This document shows positions 11,291-24,200 of a stretch of DNA of 64,000 bases, in pieces (within the stretch, counting starts at the first letter, position 1; each line of letters begins with the position of its first letter). This stretch comes from Sipunculus nudus (lineage: Eukaryota; Annelida; Sipuncula; Golfingiida; Sipunculidae), in contig CM049310.1 of the NCBI GenBank assembly GCA_026874595.1, forward strand, positions 8,432,001-8,496,000. The letters run 5' to 3'. A program made the position numbers and the translations under genes. The notes beneath the pieces are model-generated. The model searched no databases. It saw nothing but the letters and a program-made list of their open reading frames with translations, and was not told where the DNA came from.

Positions 11291-12744
11291 ATATTTTTGT
11301 ATGGGGGTGTGTGGGGCTAATCATGATCAGCTGTTGTCTGTATGGATGGAATATATTCTGACCTTCATACAACAGCTATCATGGGCACACAGGCTCACTA
11401 CATACATTAACATACTAATATGTACTGAAACCTGGCACATACAATGACAGGCATAATCAGGTATCTGTGGCATTATTAAATTGGTCTTTGTCAAGTTAAA
11501 TGTCAACCCTTTGCCAAATGTTTAAATTAACTTTATTTAAGCTCTAATGTCAGTGCATATTTGTATACTGTAGTCTAAAACTGGTTTTCTTATACCATAA
11601 TACAACACGAGAAATTCAAAAGAACCTTAATTTTTATTTTTATCTAACTGAGTGTGCTAATTTAACAAACTGTCCTCTCCAGCTCCCACATCCCTTACCA
11701 TAAAACAGTACATACTGCAACTCGCAGTATATACTGCAGTCATGCTGCCACTATACTGCAATCCTACTACTTTGTCAGAACAAGCTGATACATGGAATAT
11801 ACTGCTCTTCTACTGCTTCCTAGCTGCAGCTTTTCAGTGTATGCTGCTTCCATGATCCCTTTGTAACTTTATGTTCCTACTGCTTTCATGCTGTTAATAC
11901 TTAATCACTGGTAATCCTACACTATTTTCATACTGCTTTCCCTCTGTCAGTGGTTTCTTCAATTGTTCTCTTTCTGGTTTCATGCTGCAATATCTTTGTT
12001 GCTTTTATATTCCTACTTCTATCATGCTGTGACACTGTGTAATGTTCTACTACTTTCATCCTGCTTTCCCTCTGTCTGTGTTTTCTCTGACATGTGTACA
12101 GTTCATCTGTTGTTTTCACATTACAACTTCCCGTCTTAATAATGCTGCTGTTATTGGCTGATCTGATTTTGGAGGGAAAAGCAGTCGTCTTCAGGGTTGC
12201 CAGTTGGGCGATTTCATGGCCAGATTTCTCAAATTTGGCTGTTTAAACTCCCATTGGCTGTCAAAATAATTGTTTGGCCGTCTAGGAAAAAAGGCGGAAT
12301 TTTGACCAAATCCCATGGTTTCCAGGAACTTCTGTATAATCCCACAATTCTCATTCATATTCATGACACTGTTTAGGGTCATTAGATGGACCAACAACAA
12401 AAAGTAAAGGTTCCACAGAGGAGTATGGCTATGCTTGTCACGTGCATCAGACATCAGCAGTTATTTTATTTCAGATTATTACATTTCAAAGAATATGGAA
12501 ATCAGATGACGTTCTGCCCAGTTAAAGGGCACTTTCTGACATGAGTCACATGGCATTTAAAGCATAATTTGTGCATATTTGCATATATTAGTTTGGCCGA
12601 ATTTTGGCTGGGAGCAGATGGGATTCTAGAAACATGTCATTTCCAGAATCTTGCAACTGTGGCCATCTTGCAAATTTTGGGAAATATGCTTTGTTAGCTC
12701 TTGTAAAAATATGAAGATCCGTGCAAAGGAGCTCCAGTAAGAGT
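11291..12744. other. No gene; degenerate TACTGC-rich repeats
   Basis: From about 11700 to 12130 a loose repeat of TACTGC/TTTCATGCTG motifs is visible, including two related copies about 127 bp apart (TGCTTTCCCTCTGTC at about 11934 and 12061). From 12195 to about 12680 there is a different block rich in TTTGGC(C/T) words that may be a decayed transposon; its ends were not resolved. Confidence 0.4.
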
Positions 12745-13399
12745 AACAATCACTCATATCTCGGCAGTTGTTTGACTTATTTGCCTAAAATGTTGCATGT
12801 TTATACATCTTGGATAGCTTTCTCGATTTTGTGGCAGGTGGTGCCACCTACTTTCACGTTCAGGCTGTAGACATCCAGGCTTATATCTCAGGACTGGTTT
12901 GACATATCCTCCTGAAATTTTGCATGTCTATAGATCTCACATAGCTCTTTATCATATGCAAAACTGGTGATGCCACCTGCAACCATTTTTGCACAGCGTC
13001 CGTCTGTTTGTCTGCCATGGGATAAAATCATATCTCGGCCGTGGTTTGACTTATCTGCCTAAAATTTTGCATGTATATACATCTTTGGTAGCTTTCTCGA
13101 TTTGTGGCAGGTGGCACCACCTACTTTCACGTTCAGGCTGCAGACATCCAGGCTTATTTCTCAGGACTGGTTTGACTTGTCTGCCTAAATTTTTACAATT
13201 GTATACACTTTGGATAACTTTCTGGATTTTGTGGCAGGAGGTGCCACCTACATACACATTTCGGCTGCAGACATCCATGCTAATATGCAATACACCTCTC
13301 TCTATTTTCCCTTGCCACTCAATCCATGCCTCACTTCCCCCATCCCACTGTGGTTTCAGGGGATACACGTAGTTGCTTGTGGACTACCCGTATTCTAGT
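12745..13399 (+). mobile_element. Family C element, 5'-truncated 3' portion
   Basis: Two to three array units (CACTCATATCTCGGC..., GGTGGTGCCACCTACTTTCAC) run into the family C 3' region (CTCAATCCATGCCTCACTTC) and the terminal hairpin (TAGTTGCTTGTGGACTA), ending TATTCTAGT. The GTATCCGCC 5' terminus is absent. The overlapping reading frames on both strands are repeat translations. Confidence 0.65.
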
Positions 13400-13727
13400 T
13401 AGAACATGCAATCACTTGATGGAAGACAGGGAAGACCAGGAAAGGCCATTTATGTTACTACCATCAATAAGTTTGAACTACATAGCTTATAGTTCAATAA
13501 GTTGGCATAAATAACATAATATCACAAACACTGCAAATTTTCAACCTTAAAAGACATCTTCTTGCTCCATTTGGTTTAAATTATAAATAACATCAAGTTG
13601 TATCATTTGTTTTTACAAAAGCGGCCTCAAGGGTGTATTGTAAAATTTTATATATACATGTATTTAAATAATTTTAAATATTCCGACAGACCATGCATTT
13701 TCTTTATTTGTTATTTTGAAGACTTTT
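13400..13727. other. No gene recognised
   Basis: AT-rich spacer between a family C 3' end and a family B head; no structure seen beyond short A/T runs. Confidence 0.4.
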
Positions 13728-14120
13728 AGTGAGCCTGTGAGCTTATGGGATGGTGTGGCGTCGTCCGTTGGCCATCATCTGTATGTAAACCCATACTATC
13801 TGAAAACAGCAGGAGCTAGCATCACCAAATTTTATGCAAAATATCTGTTGTCTAAAAAATTTCAGTTGGATTTTGCTTACTTTTTGTTTATCTGCATTTA
13901 TTAAGATTTCATAGGGAACAAACTAACAAAAACCTTTGAAAATCTTCTTCTCTGAAATCATTCATCCAGATTGTTCAATATTTCACAGGAATAATCTCTG
14001 AAACAATGTCTCAAGTTTGTTCTATTGGTTTCAGTTTAGTGAATTATAGCCAAGTTACTGAAAGCTGAACTAAGTCATTTGGCCAAAAAAGTATACTAAA
14101 ATAACAGTATCAGAATATCA
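13728..14120 (+). mobile_element. Family B head fragment
   Basis: A diverged 5' terminus (AGTGAGCCTGTGAGCTTATG) after TTTT, a weak CGTCCG patch, and the first head module ('GGAGCTAGCATCACCAAATT', 'TTCACAG...AATAATC') are present. It stops near AAAGTATACTAAAAT (about 14100) with no 3' end. This is a truncated copy. Confidence 0.6.
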
Positions 14121-15382
14121 TGTATGATGACTAGGATCCTGATATAGATGAGTTTGAAATATACCAATCACTATTTGCTTTTGTTTATCTGTGTTTGCAA
14201 AGAAGCAGTTTCTAGTACTGGCATCTGGTGGAAGATTGTGGAATTATCATGGATATACCAGTAATACCACTAAGAAAAAGAAAACATATTGCATGTTATT
14301 CTGTTATTGGTGATCCATAAGGTATCTTCATAAATAATGTACATTCTTTAGTTTTGTGTGTACCCAGTGTTGTCCAGGACTTATTTAAAGACCAGAAAGA
14401 AGTCAGGCATGAACTATGGACTGGTCATGTCTGATCACCCCAGGCTTAACTATAAGACTGCCTGTCATTTGATGAAGATTGATCACTAGACGGATAGATT
14501 ATTTCTGTCCAGTTATATCAAAGGACAGATAATTCATCAACTAGAGATTGTTAGAGGTATCACACAGCAAGAACACTATTACCATGGATTGATGAACCCT
14601 AACATCTGGATCAGCACTTTAGGTACTGGGTTATCCAGGATGTTATCCTAGAATTTATCTGGGAATTGGTGTTTCCGTGTCACCTATCACAGGATCTAAA
14701 GCCAAGCTCAGACTGGCTCAGAACTCACCTTTATATGCAGTCCTTATGTAGATTTGTACCATGGATATATGAAGGGGAAATACTGAAGCTGGCTATCTTG
14801 GGCAGTGATGGATACGAAGACTGGAGCAATGACGGATAAAAAGAAAGTATGCAGACCAAAGCAATGCACTTTTTATTTCCTTTGTTTTCTCATTTTGTGT
14901 TATTATTTAGTTATTGTGATATAACAAAATATTAGTGGTCTTTGATGTGTGACCTTCCATATAACTGTCTGATAAAGAAAAAAGAAGGCTGGCATAGAAT
15001 TAATTGTTCTTGATCCTGAGATAATGATTTTATTAAAATTACAAATGGTTAAAGAAAAACAAATATCTCCTTGTCATTTTTTCTACCCTGTGGTTAAAAA
15101 GATTTTCATGGTCAAGGCAAGAGTTGCATTTATACAGAATATCCACTGACGAAATGCCACTAAATGTAACATTCAAGGAAAAATGCAGCATATGCTGTGA
15201 TATTTTGTCTGGAGGTTGCATGTATTAGCTTTGGCAGTTTAAGGCCTGCTGTCCTGATAACACAGGAGTTTAACTCTGTAAACCTTTCTTAGTATGGTAC
15301 AGAAATACAACAGTTATAACTTGTAAGTGAAAAAGACACTTACCCCATCTTAAATAAAGAGATAAAGAAATTACAGATGAAA
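14121..15382. other. No gene recognised
   Basis: Unique-looking sequence of slightly higher complexity than its surroundings. No open frame of useful length, no splice-bounded exon and no transposon end was recognised. Confidence 0.4.
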
Positions 15383-16275
15383 ACTAGAAAACGGGTCTAA
15401 GTGGCTTTATATATAGGTGTATCTGCCAAAATCAGAGTGGGACGGGTGAAGTGAGGCATGGATTGAGTGGCAAGGGGAAATAAAGTGGGATGTGTTGCAT
15501 ATTAGTATCCATAGATGTCTGCCAAATAAACATGATCCTAGGTGGCGCCATCTGTTATTTGAAAAAGAAAGCTGTCCAAGATGTATACATATGCAAAATT
15601 TCATGTAGATAAGTCAAACCACTGCTGAGATAGGAGTGATTTTTACCCTAGGCAGATGAACAGATGGACATGATGCAAAATGGTTGGGAAGTTGGGCCAC
15701 CATAAGCTGTAGAGCAATGTAAGATAATTACTCATGCAAAATTTGAGACCAATACGTCAAACCAGTTGTGATATATTAGCTTGGATGTCTGCAGCGTAGA
15801 CGTGAATGTAGATGGCGCCACCTGCCACAGAATCGAGAAAACTATCCAAGATGTATACATATGCAAAATTTTAGGCAGATCACTGCCAAGATATGAGTGA
15901 TTTTACCCCATGGCAGACAAACAGAAGGATGCTGTGCAAAAATGGTTACAGGTGGAGCAGTTTTTTTGTATGATATAAAGCTATCCAAGAGCTACACTCA
16001 TGTAAAATTTCAGCCTGAGTCCGAAGTCCCAAGATATGCAGGTTAATGTGTAAAAACAGACACACAGATTGATGCACTTTAGAGAGAAAAGGACAAAGGT
16101 CAGTGCAAAATGATTAGGCACCACTTCACATGTGACCCGATGATGGGGTCAAGTTTAAGTAAAAACAGTCCAGTGGTCCCAGAGGAGTTATCTGGAAACA
16201 AACGCCATGGCGGCAGCAGCAGCAGAACCTGGTCAAAAACATGGTATCCGCACAATCTTTGTTTTGGCAGATACA
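15383..16275 (-). mobile_element. Family C element, short copy on the minus strand
   Basis: On the plus strand it starts ACTAG (complement of the CTAGT 3' end) and shows the complement of the family C 3' region (GTATCTGCCAAAATC, GAGTGGGACGGGTGAAGTG). Array units with GGTGGCGCCATC/ATGGCGCCACCTG follow. It finishes with TTTTGGCAGATAC at about 16262-16274, the complement of the GTATCTGCCAAAA 5' terminus, with the second 5' copy (GGTATCCGCAC) just inside. About 0.9 kb, so it carries fewer array units than the copy at 42134. Confidence 0.65.
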
Positions 16276-18628
16276 ATTAGATTGCAGACTGAGCAATCCT
16301 GAAATATGATGGTAAAATAAAATAAGTTAGAATGCATTAATACAATTTTTTTCCAAAGAAGAGAAAAGTTTGTTTTTGTCTGGGCCATTTGTGATAAACT
16401 AGGCAATAATTAAGATGTAACTCCTTGTCTGTTTCTGAGACTTGCATTAGCGGGACGTACAGAGTCAACGGACAAGTGTTTATTTCAAGTGGTCATGAGA
16501 GTTTTATGTCTGGACTACTTCCTGTTTACTCATTACTTTGTATGCCATAAACACATCGGGGGATATGTGAAGAATCTGAAGGATGTCTGATGGTTTAGCT
16601 GTTTTTAAAGATGGAGTCTGATCAAGTCAAGAATGCTGTATTACAATCTGATATGTACAAACTTCTTTGGAACCAATATTTTGGCTACACTCACTCTACT
16701 TTTACTTTAGACACTGTGAGAGTGATATAAAGGTATTATTTGTGGCATAGAACCAAAGCTATTAAAACTGATAAGAACAGAACAATTTACATATATACTT
16801 TTATCTCAACTTTAGGTCTCAATCATGATGAAAATACAGCTTAAGCCCTTGAAGCATGCTTCATTGGCCAGTGATGCATATAGTTGAGATTATAACAGTC
16901 TTGGCATCTCCTCATTAGTGAGCATTTATGGTAATTTGACCAAAATATTAAGAAGTGTAAATTACACATTAGTTTGCAGATGAACCTTCCAATATCCCTA
17001 ACCCCCCCCCCCCCCCCCAAATGGCAGAAATACAAAAAAGAATGAATGAAAGCACTTAAGCGCATGTCCATTTCCTGTTTTCTGTATAATTAGTAAAATA
17101 CAAAATGAATCTTGATCCAAGAAATTTTCCATGTACTTTGGACATTACTACTTCATATTATTCTCATTTGGTAAGAAAGGTTAGGGAAAGGAGTGGTCTT
17201 GATACCATCAACTGCTGAGTCCCTCTCCATCTTCTCAGTGACAATTAATAAAGAGCTTGTAATTAAGATGAATTCATTTCAACCCTGGGATTCTGGTTTC
17301 AATCTACATTAATTCTCTTAATTATTTCAAGCAGTGAAATTAATTTTGATTAGTTACCTGGGTGAAATCATGATCACATTTGAGTGTTAAAGCTGACCTG
17401 TTCTACATTTAATTAATTAAAGTCAGCTGATGTGTGAAATAATTAGTCATGAGGCAGTCAGCTTATTTGTTCGATTCTCTGCATTTTGTCTTTACGGTCA
17501 CAGATGTCTGAAACTTTTAATAGATTTAATAATTGACATTTGTTTAGGCTCATTATCTTAATTAATAGGCAGGACTGATCAAAATTAGGAGAATGAAGAC
17601 AGATTAGTAAGTCCTTAAGAGCATCAATGAACTGTCTTCATTAAAAGGGAGCTAGTTTTTTTGCAAAATTTATATTAGTCAGAGATTACTTGAACAAATG
17701 AAGTGACTATCTTACTTTGAAGGGAATTTTGCAACTCTTGAGAGATTTCTGAAATTTAAACTTTAAAAACTTAAAATTAGTTCAATTAATTAAGCTTATT
17801 TATTAAGTTAATGCATCATTCTTTTCTTTATATATATGCTCAGTTATAAAATTCTTGTAATAAATAAAACTAATTAAACAGGTTTTGACTTGACTGGCAG
17901 AGGTTTCTACCATTTCTTTTAGATTTATCATTTCTACTCTTAGGGAGAAAAGGCATTTCCTTATTTTTATCCAGGTATCTATGATCTGTAGGGTTGAAAT
18001 ATATATGCTGTACCCAGTGGAAACTCAATCCCTGTCCTAATTATGCTTCAGACTGAAGAAACTATACTCTCTACCAGATTTTGACTCAGAATGAAATTCA
18101 GCAATATTTATTATATGAGCAGACCAATTGCAAAAAGTCAGCCACATTGAATGAAAAAAACAAACCCAAATCAACAAGAACCATATCCAAAGACATACCA
18201 GGCAAACTGTTTAAGAAATGCATTAAAATCTGTATCTGGGAAGAATATTCTTCACAACATTTTAATCCCAATGATGCTGATCAAGCAGGGAAATATAAAA
18301 AAAATCTATAAATATCTATATGTGTGTGTCCCTTATTAACAAGATATATCATAAATAAGTTTCAGAGCTTCAGCTATTTCAATTTAGAAAAAGAAATTTT
18401 CCTCCATTCATTATTACTAAAAAGAGAATACGGGTGTAGCTGCATATGTGTAATCAGTTTGTAACATACATTTCAATTATCTTTTAAAGAAAAGAAATGC
18501 TAAATTCAGATTCCTGCATGAAAATTATGAAAACAGATTTTGGTAAACAACAGTCTCTCTGATAGTATCTGTTAGTCTTGTACTGTTACAATAAAACACC
18601 AAGAGTATTATTGAAAATTATACTAATA
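16276..18628. other. Unique region with TAATTA-rich block; no exon found
   Basis: A 17-bp C run sits at 17002-17018. From about 17228 to 17890 the motif TAATTA/ATTAAT recurs more densely than in neighbouring DNA. No recognisable protein-coding exon: open frames near 18081-18339 are lysine/asparagine-rich readings of AT-rich DNA and look like chance. Confidence 0.4.
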
Positions 18629-19805
18629 CAGTGAAACCCCTCTGGGGCAGACAGTCACGGGACCACATGATTTGTCTGTTATAGCAGGGTGTTTGCCCCA
18701 GAGAGGGTCAGGCCAAGGAGTTCAGGTTGAGACCAAGTATTGGACTAAAACAACCATGAAAGCCGTTATTTTTTATGTAATATTTGATCTTACATATATG
18801 TTATATGTGAATCAAACTTATTGTAACCAGTTGTTGTGTTTTATTTTTATCCTCAAATGAGGCTTATTATTAACTGGAACATTATTGTCATTACTTGTGC
18901 AAAAATAATATTCTGACATTGATCGACATCAACTGGACTTACTCTTAGGCATCTCAACGTATTTCTGCACTTGTTCTGTAAAGTTTCTCAATTACTCACT
19001 CTTTCCATGATATTAAAAGAATTGCTTATAAAAAAAATTAATTTCTGACATCTTGTTCAAGTTCTGTTTAAAATCCTAAGCAATCGTAAGTAAATGTGAT
19101 AAATAAATGTGTGATATCATATGCACTTTATGATTGGTAGGTGGGGCTCATTTACCATGATGCAAATGTTACAGGATCGGGGATTGTCTCCCGGCCCAGG
19201 CGAGAGGTCATGACCCATGACAGTGATCTTCTGGGTGTGTTATTGTGAGTTAATCATTTTGAGCAATGACTGAACGCATAAGTCGCAGTACAGGTGACAG
19301 GGCATGACCCGTGACTTTTATCGTCCGGATGTGTAACAGATAAGTCATTGTTGTTAGAATAATGTGGCCCGAATTCAGAATAAATAAATCTGCAAATACT
19401 GTCATTTTGTGGGCACTGATATGGATAAGAGGATAAATATCTTTAAATGATCCAACTGAAAAATAAGGTAAATTGAGTTAAACTGGCCCAGGTCTTATAG
19501 TCTTGGCCATATATGCCTAAATAATAAGAACATTTAAGTGATATAAGGTGTACCGGAAACAGACCATATTTGCAATTTCAAAGAATTTCAGCCAACATTG
19601 ATCGTAGCGGCCGATTGGGTGTCCGTTAGTCGGGGGGATTTTAGCCATTGGGCGGACAAACAGTGTCCGAGTCTGTTGTCCTGAATAGCGGGATGTCCGC
19701 TCCAGAGGGGTTCTTAAAAGATAAGAAATGCTTGGTCGGCCCAAAAACTGTCCGTTAGGCGGGGTGTCCGCCTCAGAGGGGTGTCTGCAGCCCAGGGTTT
19801 TACTG
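18629..19805. mobile_element. pogo/Tigger-like non-autonomous DNA transposon with TA duplication
   Basis: The left end is TA followed by CAGTGAAACCCCTCTGGGGC; the right end is GGGTTTTACTG followed by TA (19806-19807). Ends of the form CAGTRAAACCC with subterminal CGGACA/TGTCCG words, flanked by TA, are typical of pogo/Tigger elements of the Tc1/mariner superfamily. Additional TGTCCG and CAGAGGGGT motifs at 19610-19790 form subterminal repeats. No transposase frame is visible in the 1.18 kb, so this is a deletion derivative that would need a transposase in trans. Confidence 0.65.
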
Positions 19806-20368
19806 TATATGTTTTTTTACCAAAAATTTTTAGAAAGGTGTTACTATAAATCTTATAATTCCTATGAAATCCTGGTTATTCCAAGTATTTTCTTTGTAGT
19901 CCTAGAAATCCCATTGCCTGGGAAATATGCATATCTCCTGGGAAATTTACAACCCTGGGATCAAGGTCTTTGGTCACATGCAAACATTTTTTGCATTAAA
20001 TGCTGTTGTTTCCCAGTTGGGTGTCAGTCATAAATATTTTTATTTTTAAATGTGAAGTTCTCCCAGTGTGGGATTGGCAGCCCATTGGAGACGCCATGTC
20101 ACGTGGTCACAAGATCCAGAAGGTTTTACTATAAAAAAGGTGCTTCCTTACATGAAATTTTATAACCTCATGAAAATAAGGCCTGTAGACCTTCTTTGAC
20201 TTTAGTGCCCAACTGTGTGATAATTAATAATAAAGTTTCAGTAAATCATCCCAAAAGTTCAACCTGCACCCCTTGATAGAACAGAGTATACCAGTAAAGC
20301 TTTATTTTAGGATAGTTCAGATTTAATGAAAAGACTGTGAAGGTTATAGTTGCATAAGGCTTACATTT
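19806..20368. other. No gene recognised
   Basis: AT-rich sequence between the pogo-like right end and the MULE fragment. It may hold decayed 5' sequence of the MULE, but no homologous frame could be followed upstream of 20369. Confidence 0.35.
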
Positions 20369-20725
20369 ATGTTCATGATAGAGTTATTATTCCCACCAGA
20401 AACATGGAATGTACACCAGGTGACCTTAAACGGTGAGGACCGCACAAACAACTTGTGCGAATCTTGGAATCTGGCATTTTCCCAACTTGTTGGTCACAGC
20501 AACCCCTCTTTTTGGACATTTATTGAGTGTCTTAGACGAGACAATGCTTTGGTGGTAACTGCCCTACTTCAGCAAGAGAGGGGCCAGCTTCCACGGAAAC
20601 GTGTAAAAACTGCAACTAAACAACTTCAGGAGAGGCTGCACAGGATATGTTCAGAACTCCGCGATGGGGAAAGAACTGTCCCTGAAGCTCTTAGAGCTGT
20701 TGGACACTGCATTAATTTAAACTAA
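20369..20725 (+). pseudogene. MULE-type transposase C-terminal fragment
   Basis: The frame encodes TNNLCESWNLAFSQLVGHSN followed by 'PSFWTFIECLRRDNAL', then a basic segment and a short tail ending in TAA. This NN-x-ESWN-x-F-x-x-L-VGHSNPS-x-W block is characteristic of the C-terminal part of Mutator-like (MULE) transposases and the FLYWCH-associated derivatives common in mollusc, aphid and other invertebrate genomes. Only about 110 residues remain of a protein normally of 400 or more; the DDE catalytic core, the zinc-finger domain and any start are missing. The ATG at 20369 is probably incidental, since homology starts around residue 10. It could instead be the last exon of a domesticated MULE-derived gene, but no upstream exon was found. 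Confidence 0.65.
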
Positions 20726-20767
20726 ATATCATTTATGAGATAATTCATGCCACATGACTTGACTACA

Positions 20768-20770
<3 letters not shown>

Positions 20771-20832
<62 letters not shown>
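20771..20832. repeat. (AT)n microsatellite
   Basis: About 30 uninterrupted AT dinucleotides directly 3' of the MULE fragment. A likely slippage-prone, cruciform-forming tract. Confidence 0.95.
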
Positions 20833-20837
<5 letters not shown>

Positions 20838-21185
20838 ATATATGTACCTAATATATGTGCACATAAAATTTGAAATAGTGGGAAAAAAATGTGTCTAAAG
20901 CCCTTAGAGCTGTGGAATTATGTATGTAATTTATATGTTCATATAATATAAATTGATTCTTTAACTGTGTATATATACATATATGTTAACTACTGCTTAG
21001 TTGACATCAAGGGACTCATTAGTTACTATTGCACAGTATTACTTCTGCTCTCTTGCAGGTTTTCACCAGTGATAAATAAAATTTACAGAATTGTTTGTGT
21101 AGTTACCTTATATATTGGTATTATAAATTGATTCATTACTTCACGGGACTTAAAGTTACCGTTAATAGTTATTTAAAAAAACATT

Positions 21186-21281
21186 TTTGGGGGGGGGGGC
21201 TTTTGTCCTCTTTATCATTAAGGTAGGGGGGCTTTTGACCGGGGGGGCTTTTGTCCGGGGGGGGGGGGGGGCTTTTGTCCG
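21186..21281 (+). repeat. G-run array, (G6-15)CTTTTGTCC repeats
   Basis: Four G runs of about 6 to 15 bases, the last at about 21256-21270, are separated by CTTTTG(T/A)CC spacers. Four G tracts within 100 bp meet the loose pattern for G-quadruplex formation on the plus strand. The spacer repetition also suggests a subterminal region of a DNA transposon, but no matching inverted copy was found upstream. Confidence 0.8.
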
Positions 21282-21289
21282 TACCCCAA

Positions 21290-24200
21290 ACTGTAGATAA
21301 GGAATGACACACTCTGTGTGTTTATGAAAGTAATATCTCCTTAAAATCATTCCTTTTGAAAGGAAACCAATTATCTGAAAGTCCCAAAGTAATGATTTCG
21401 TCTGCTCATGGATTACCAAAGTAAGGGCATTGGCACTAGATGTGTCAATGTGGATAATGGCTTCAGCAAGAGAAAACCTTTTAAGGACTGATCCCTGTTA
21501 ACCCCTGCACAGAACCCTGTTAGCCTCCATCTGCTATGGTGTCAGATTAAAGGGTTACTCTTCCATATGGCGTTGTGTGCTGCAAACCCAATTCAAATCT
21601 TGCACATTTCTCAAAAGGATGAACAAAGTGCTAATATGATTTGCAATTCCTTTCATGAAAACAGATTGAAATACTGATTATTCAGGATTTATACTGATTA
21701 CAAAACTGTCCATTTTTTTTTTTCACTTAGTATTTATTGCAATTTGGCTATATATTTGATAAAATAAATATTTTTTGCAGAACAAAATGCAAAATATTGA
21801 TTTAAATTTGCTGTTTTTGGTCCATAATATCAAATGAATATTCAACAGCTGAGTGCAGTGAAACTCTCTTTTTAGTTAATTGTTTAAGTGGAGGTCTTAA
21901 TATCTGTTATAATGGCCACAGTAATCAAGATTGATTGATCCAGGTTGTGATAATAAAATCTGTGAAATAGAAAAATGTTATATTATAGAGAGATAAACTT
22001 GAAAGTTTGGTAATTAGTGTTTTTCCACCAGTTAATGAACAAATTAGATACTGGAAACTGCAAAGCATGGACATTATTAATAAACATATATATATATACA
22101 GTGTAAATTTTTTTTTGTTTAGGATTATGGGAAAATATTGGAATTAAAACCCCCTGCCCCTCCTGTAGGACACAGTCCAACATACTGCTTGATTCGATCC
22201 CAACACATTAAAACCAAGCACAGGCATTAACATGGCTGAGGGAGGGCTACAGTGGAGCCCGTAACAAATTTTCAGAGGGACCACCATTATTTATAATATA
22301 GATAAATCACAATATAAATCTTCTTATATATAAGTATAAATTCCACAATACCATGCATGGATCTCCCTCAGTTTTCATTTCAAGAATGATTGAGGTACCA
22401 AGGTAGAAGATTCTGAAAGCAGTTAACAGTTTAAGTTTGGTCACAAATCTTCTATCACTTAAAGCCTGTACACAGTAAATTAATCATAAGTATAGTCTAA
22501 GTGTAACATTTGTAATACTTGCTTTCATGACACAAGAATTTGTATTGATTATTTATCTTCTCTTTTACATGAAATAACAAATCCCAGGGGGGACTCATGG
22601 AGCCTCTTAATCCATAATTCTGCATCATTCCTGCCCTGTGTGACCTCTTCTGACCTTTTCTTTTCCCAGGCCACAGTTCTATGGATTTACAAAGATGACA
22701 GCTAGATATGAAGCAAATATAGATAAGAGAAAGTTCCAGTAGAATATTTAATTAAGAACACTTATAATATTCTACCAAACATGCATCAGAAAAAAGCTCC
22801 AGTAGAATATTAAATTTAATTCATTTATGTTCTTTTTTGAAAGTAGTTAGTAGATCAAAAGAGGTTTTATCAATTCATTTATTATTAACTGTAGGAAGAC
22901 CTAATTGCGCTAATCTTCTTAAAATTGAATGCCTTACTTGTGTTTTTTTTTCATGCTCTAAGTTTTGTTTAACTGAAAGATGAATTTTCTCCAAATAAAC
23001 CTGCCAAGCCTGTCCATTCTTGGGTTTCCTGTAGGTTTATTATTTTGAAATTACTGCAGGATGGTTATGATTTATTCATGAGTACTTATTTTAATATTTA
23101 AGTAATTAGTAAATTTTTTTGTCAAGAAAATATTTTTTTTACATTGATCCTTCACTGATCCCTCAACCATGCAGTAATCTCAACATAAATATTTCATCAA
23201 CCTGTTTTCCCTTCGAAAACTATATATTCTTGAACTCGGAAATGCCTTTCTTGGTTGAAAATAAATGTCAAGCACACTGAGCTTGCAGAGACTGATGAAC
23301 ATGAGTTTTGGCCATATGCCATCTTTATTTGTGAAACTTGTCATGAGCTCTCAGGGCTCAGGTGAAGATTTTAAGGCTTAGATGTCAAGGTTGTTTGTAA
23401 TTTAAGACAAATCGGAGGATTATTAAGAAAAACCAACAGGGATATACAGCAGATACTCAGTGTCAAATCACCAGGCACCAAAAGTGTCTCTGGCCATATC
23501 AAATGAGATTGCTTCAGGAACCATGTGATTTATCTGCCACAGGAAACTGAACATTTTGAAGCCCCCAGGGGAGGTGCTGCTGCCCTCTATATCATTCTAC
23601 ATCGCTTCATTTAGTAGTTTAATGAAGTACTCTGCAATACAATTACTGAAGAGAATAATATTGTGAAAAGGAATTAACTTTTTCCGAAAGGTTTGTTTGT
23701 CAGGCCTGACAAAGGCATTTGTGAATGATTGATTGATAGTAATTTAGATATTCTTTTGAAATTGATTACAGGAAGCTTAGATGTAATATTTTATCTCCTT
23801 TCAAGAAATAATTATAAATTTTTCAGTGAGATTTCTGTATCACAAGCCCCAACTTTGGTGTTTAGAATCCTTGTTAAGTTATGCTTTTGATCTTGAAATC
23901 ATAAATGTTTTAAAAATGTATCTTTTGATCTTCTTTTATTAAGTGGGTTTAGTTTTTTTCCTTTTAAATTAAGTACATTTAAATGCTTTGATGTGTTGGA
24001 TTTGTTATCTTTTATGAATATTATCATGGTTATAATAGTTAAACCCATTTTTGCCACTGATCTGTGTAACATGTAATTTTCTTCAACTTTCTTTTCAGTA
24101 GGATAAGTTTATATATGTAAAGAAGTTGTATAAGATGTGTTTAGCTTTCTTGGACCAATTAAATCTTTTTCACTTGTTAAAGGCTATTTTGAACCAAAAA

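Noticed and set aside
12195-12680. A hAT-like transposon starting CAGGGTTGCCAG
   Set aside because: The right side has only TTGCAACTGTGG, a poor inverted match, and no target duplication could be found.
18081-18339. Lysine/asparagine-rich open frames as an exon
   Set aside because: Two overlapping frames are open at once in AT-rich DNA, with no splice signals or recognisable domain.
22646-22715. Splice-acceptor-like polypyrimidine tract followed by GCCACAGTTCTATGG
   Set aside because: The downstream frame closes within about 40 bases and no donor is apparent.
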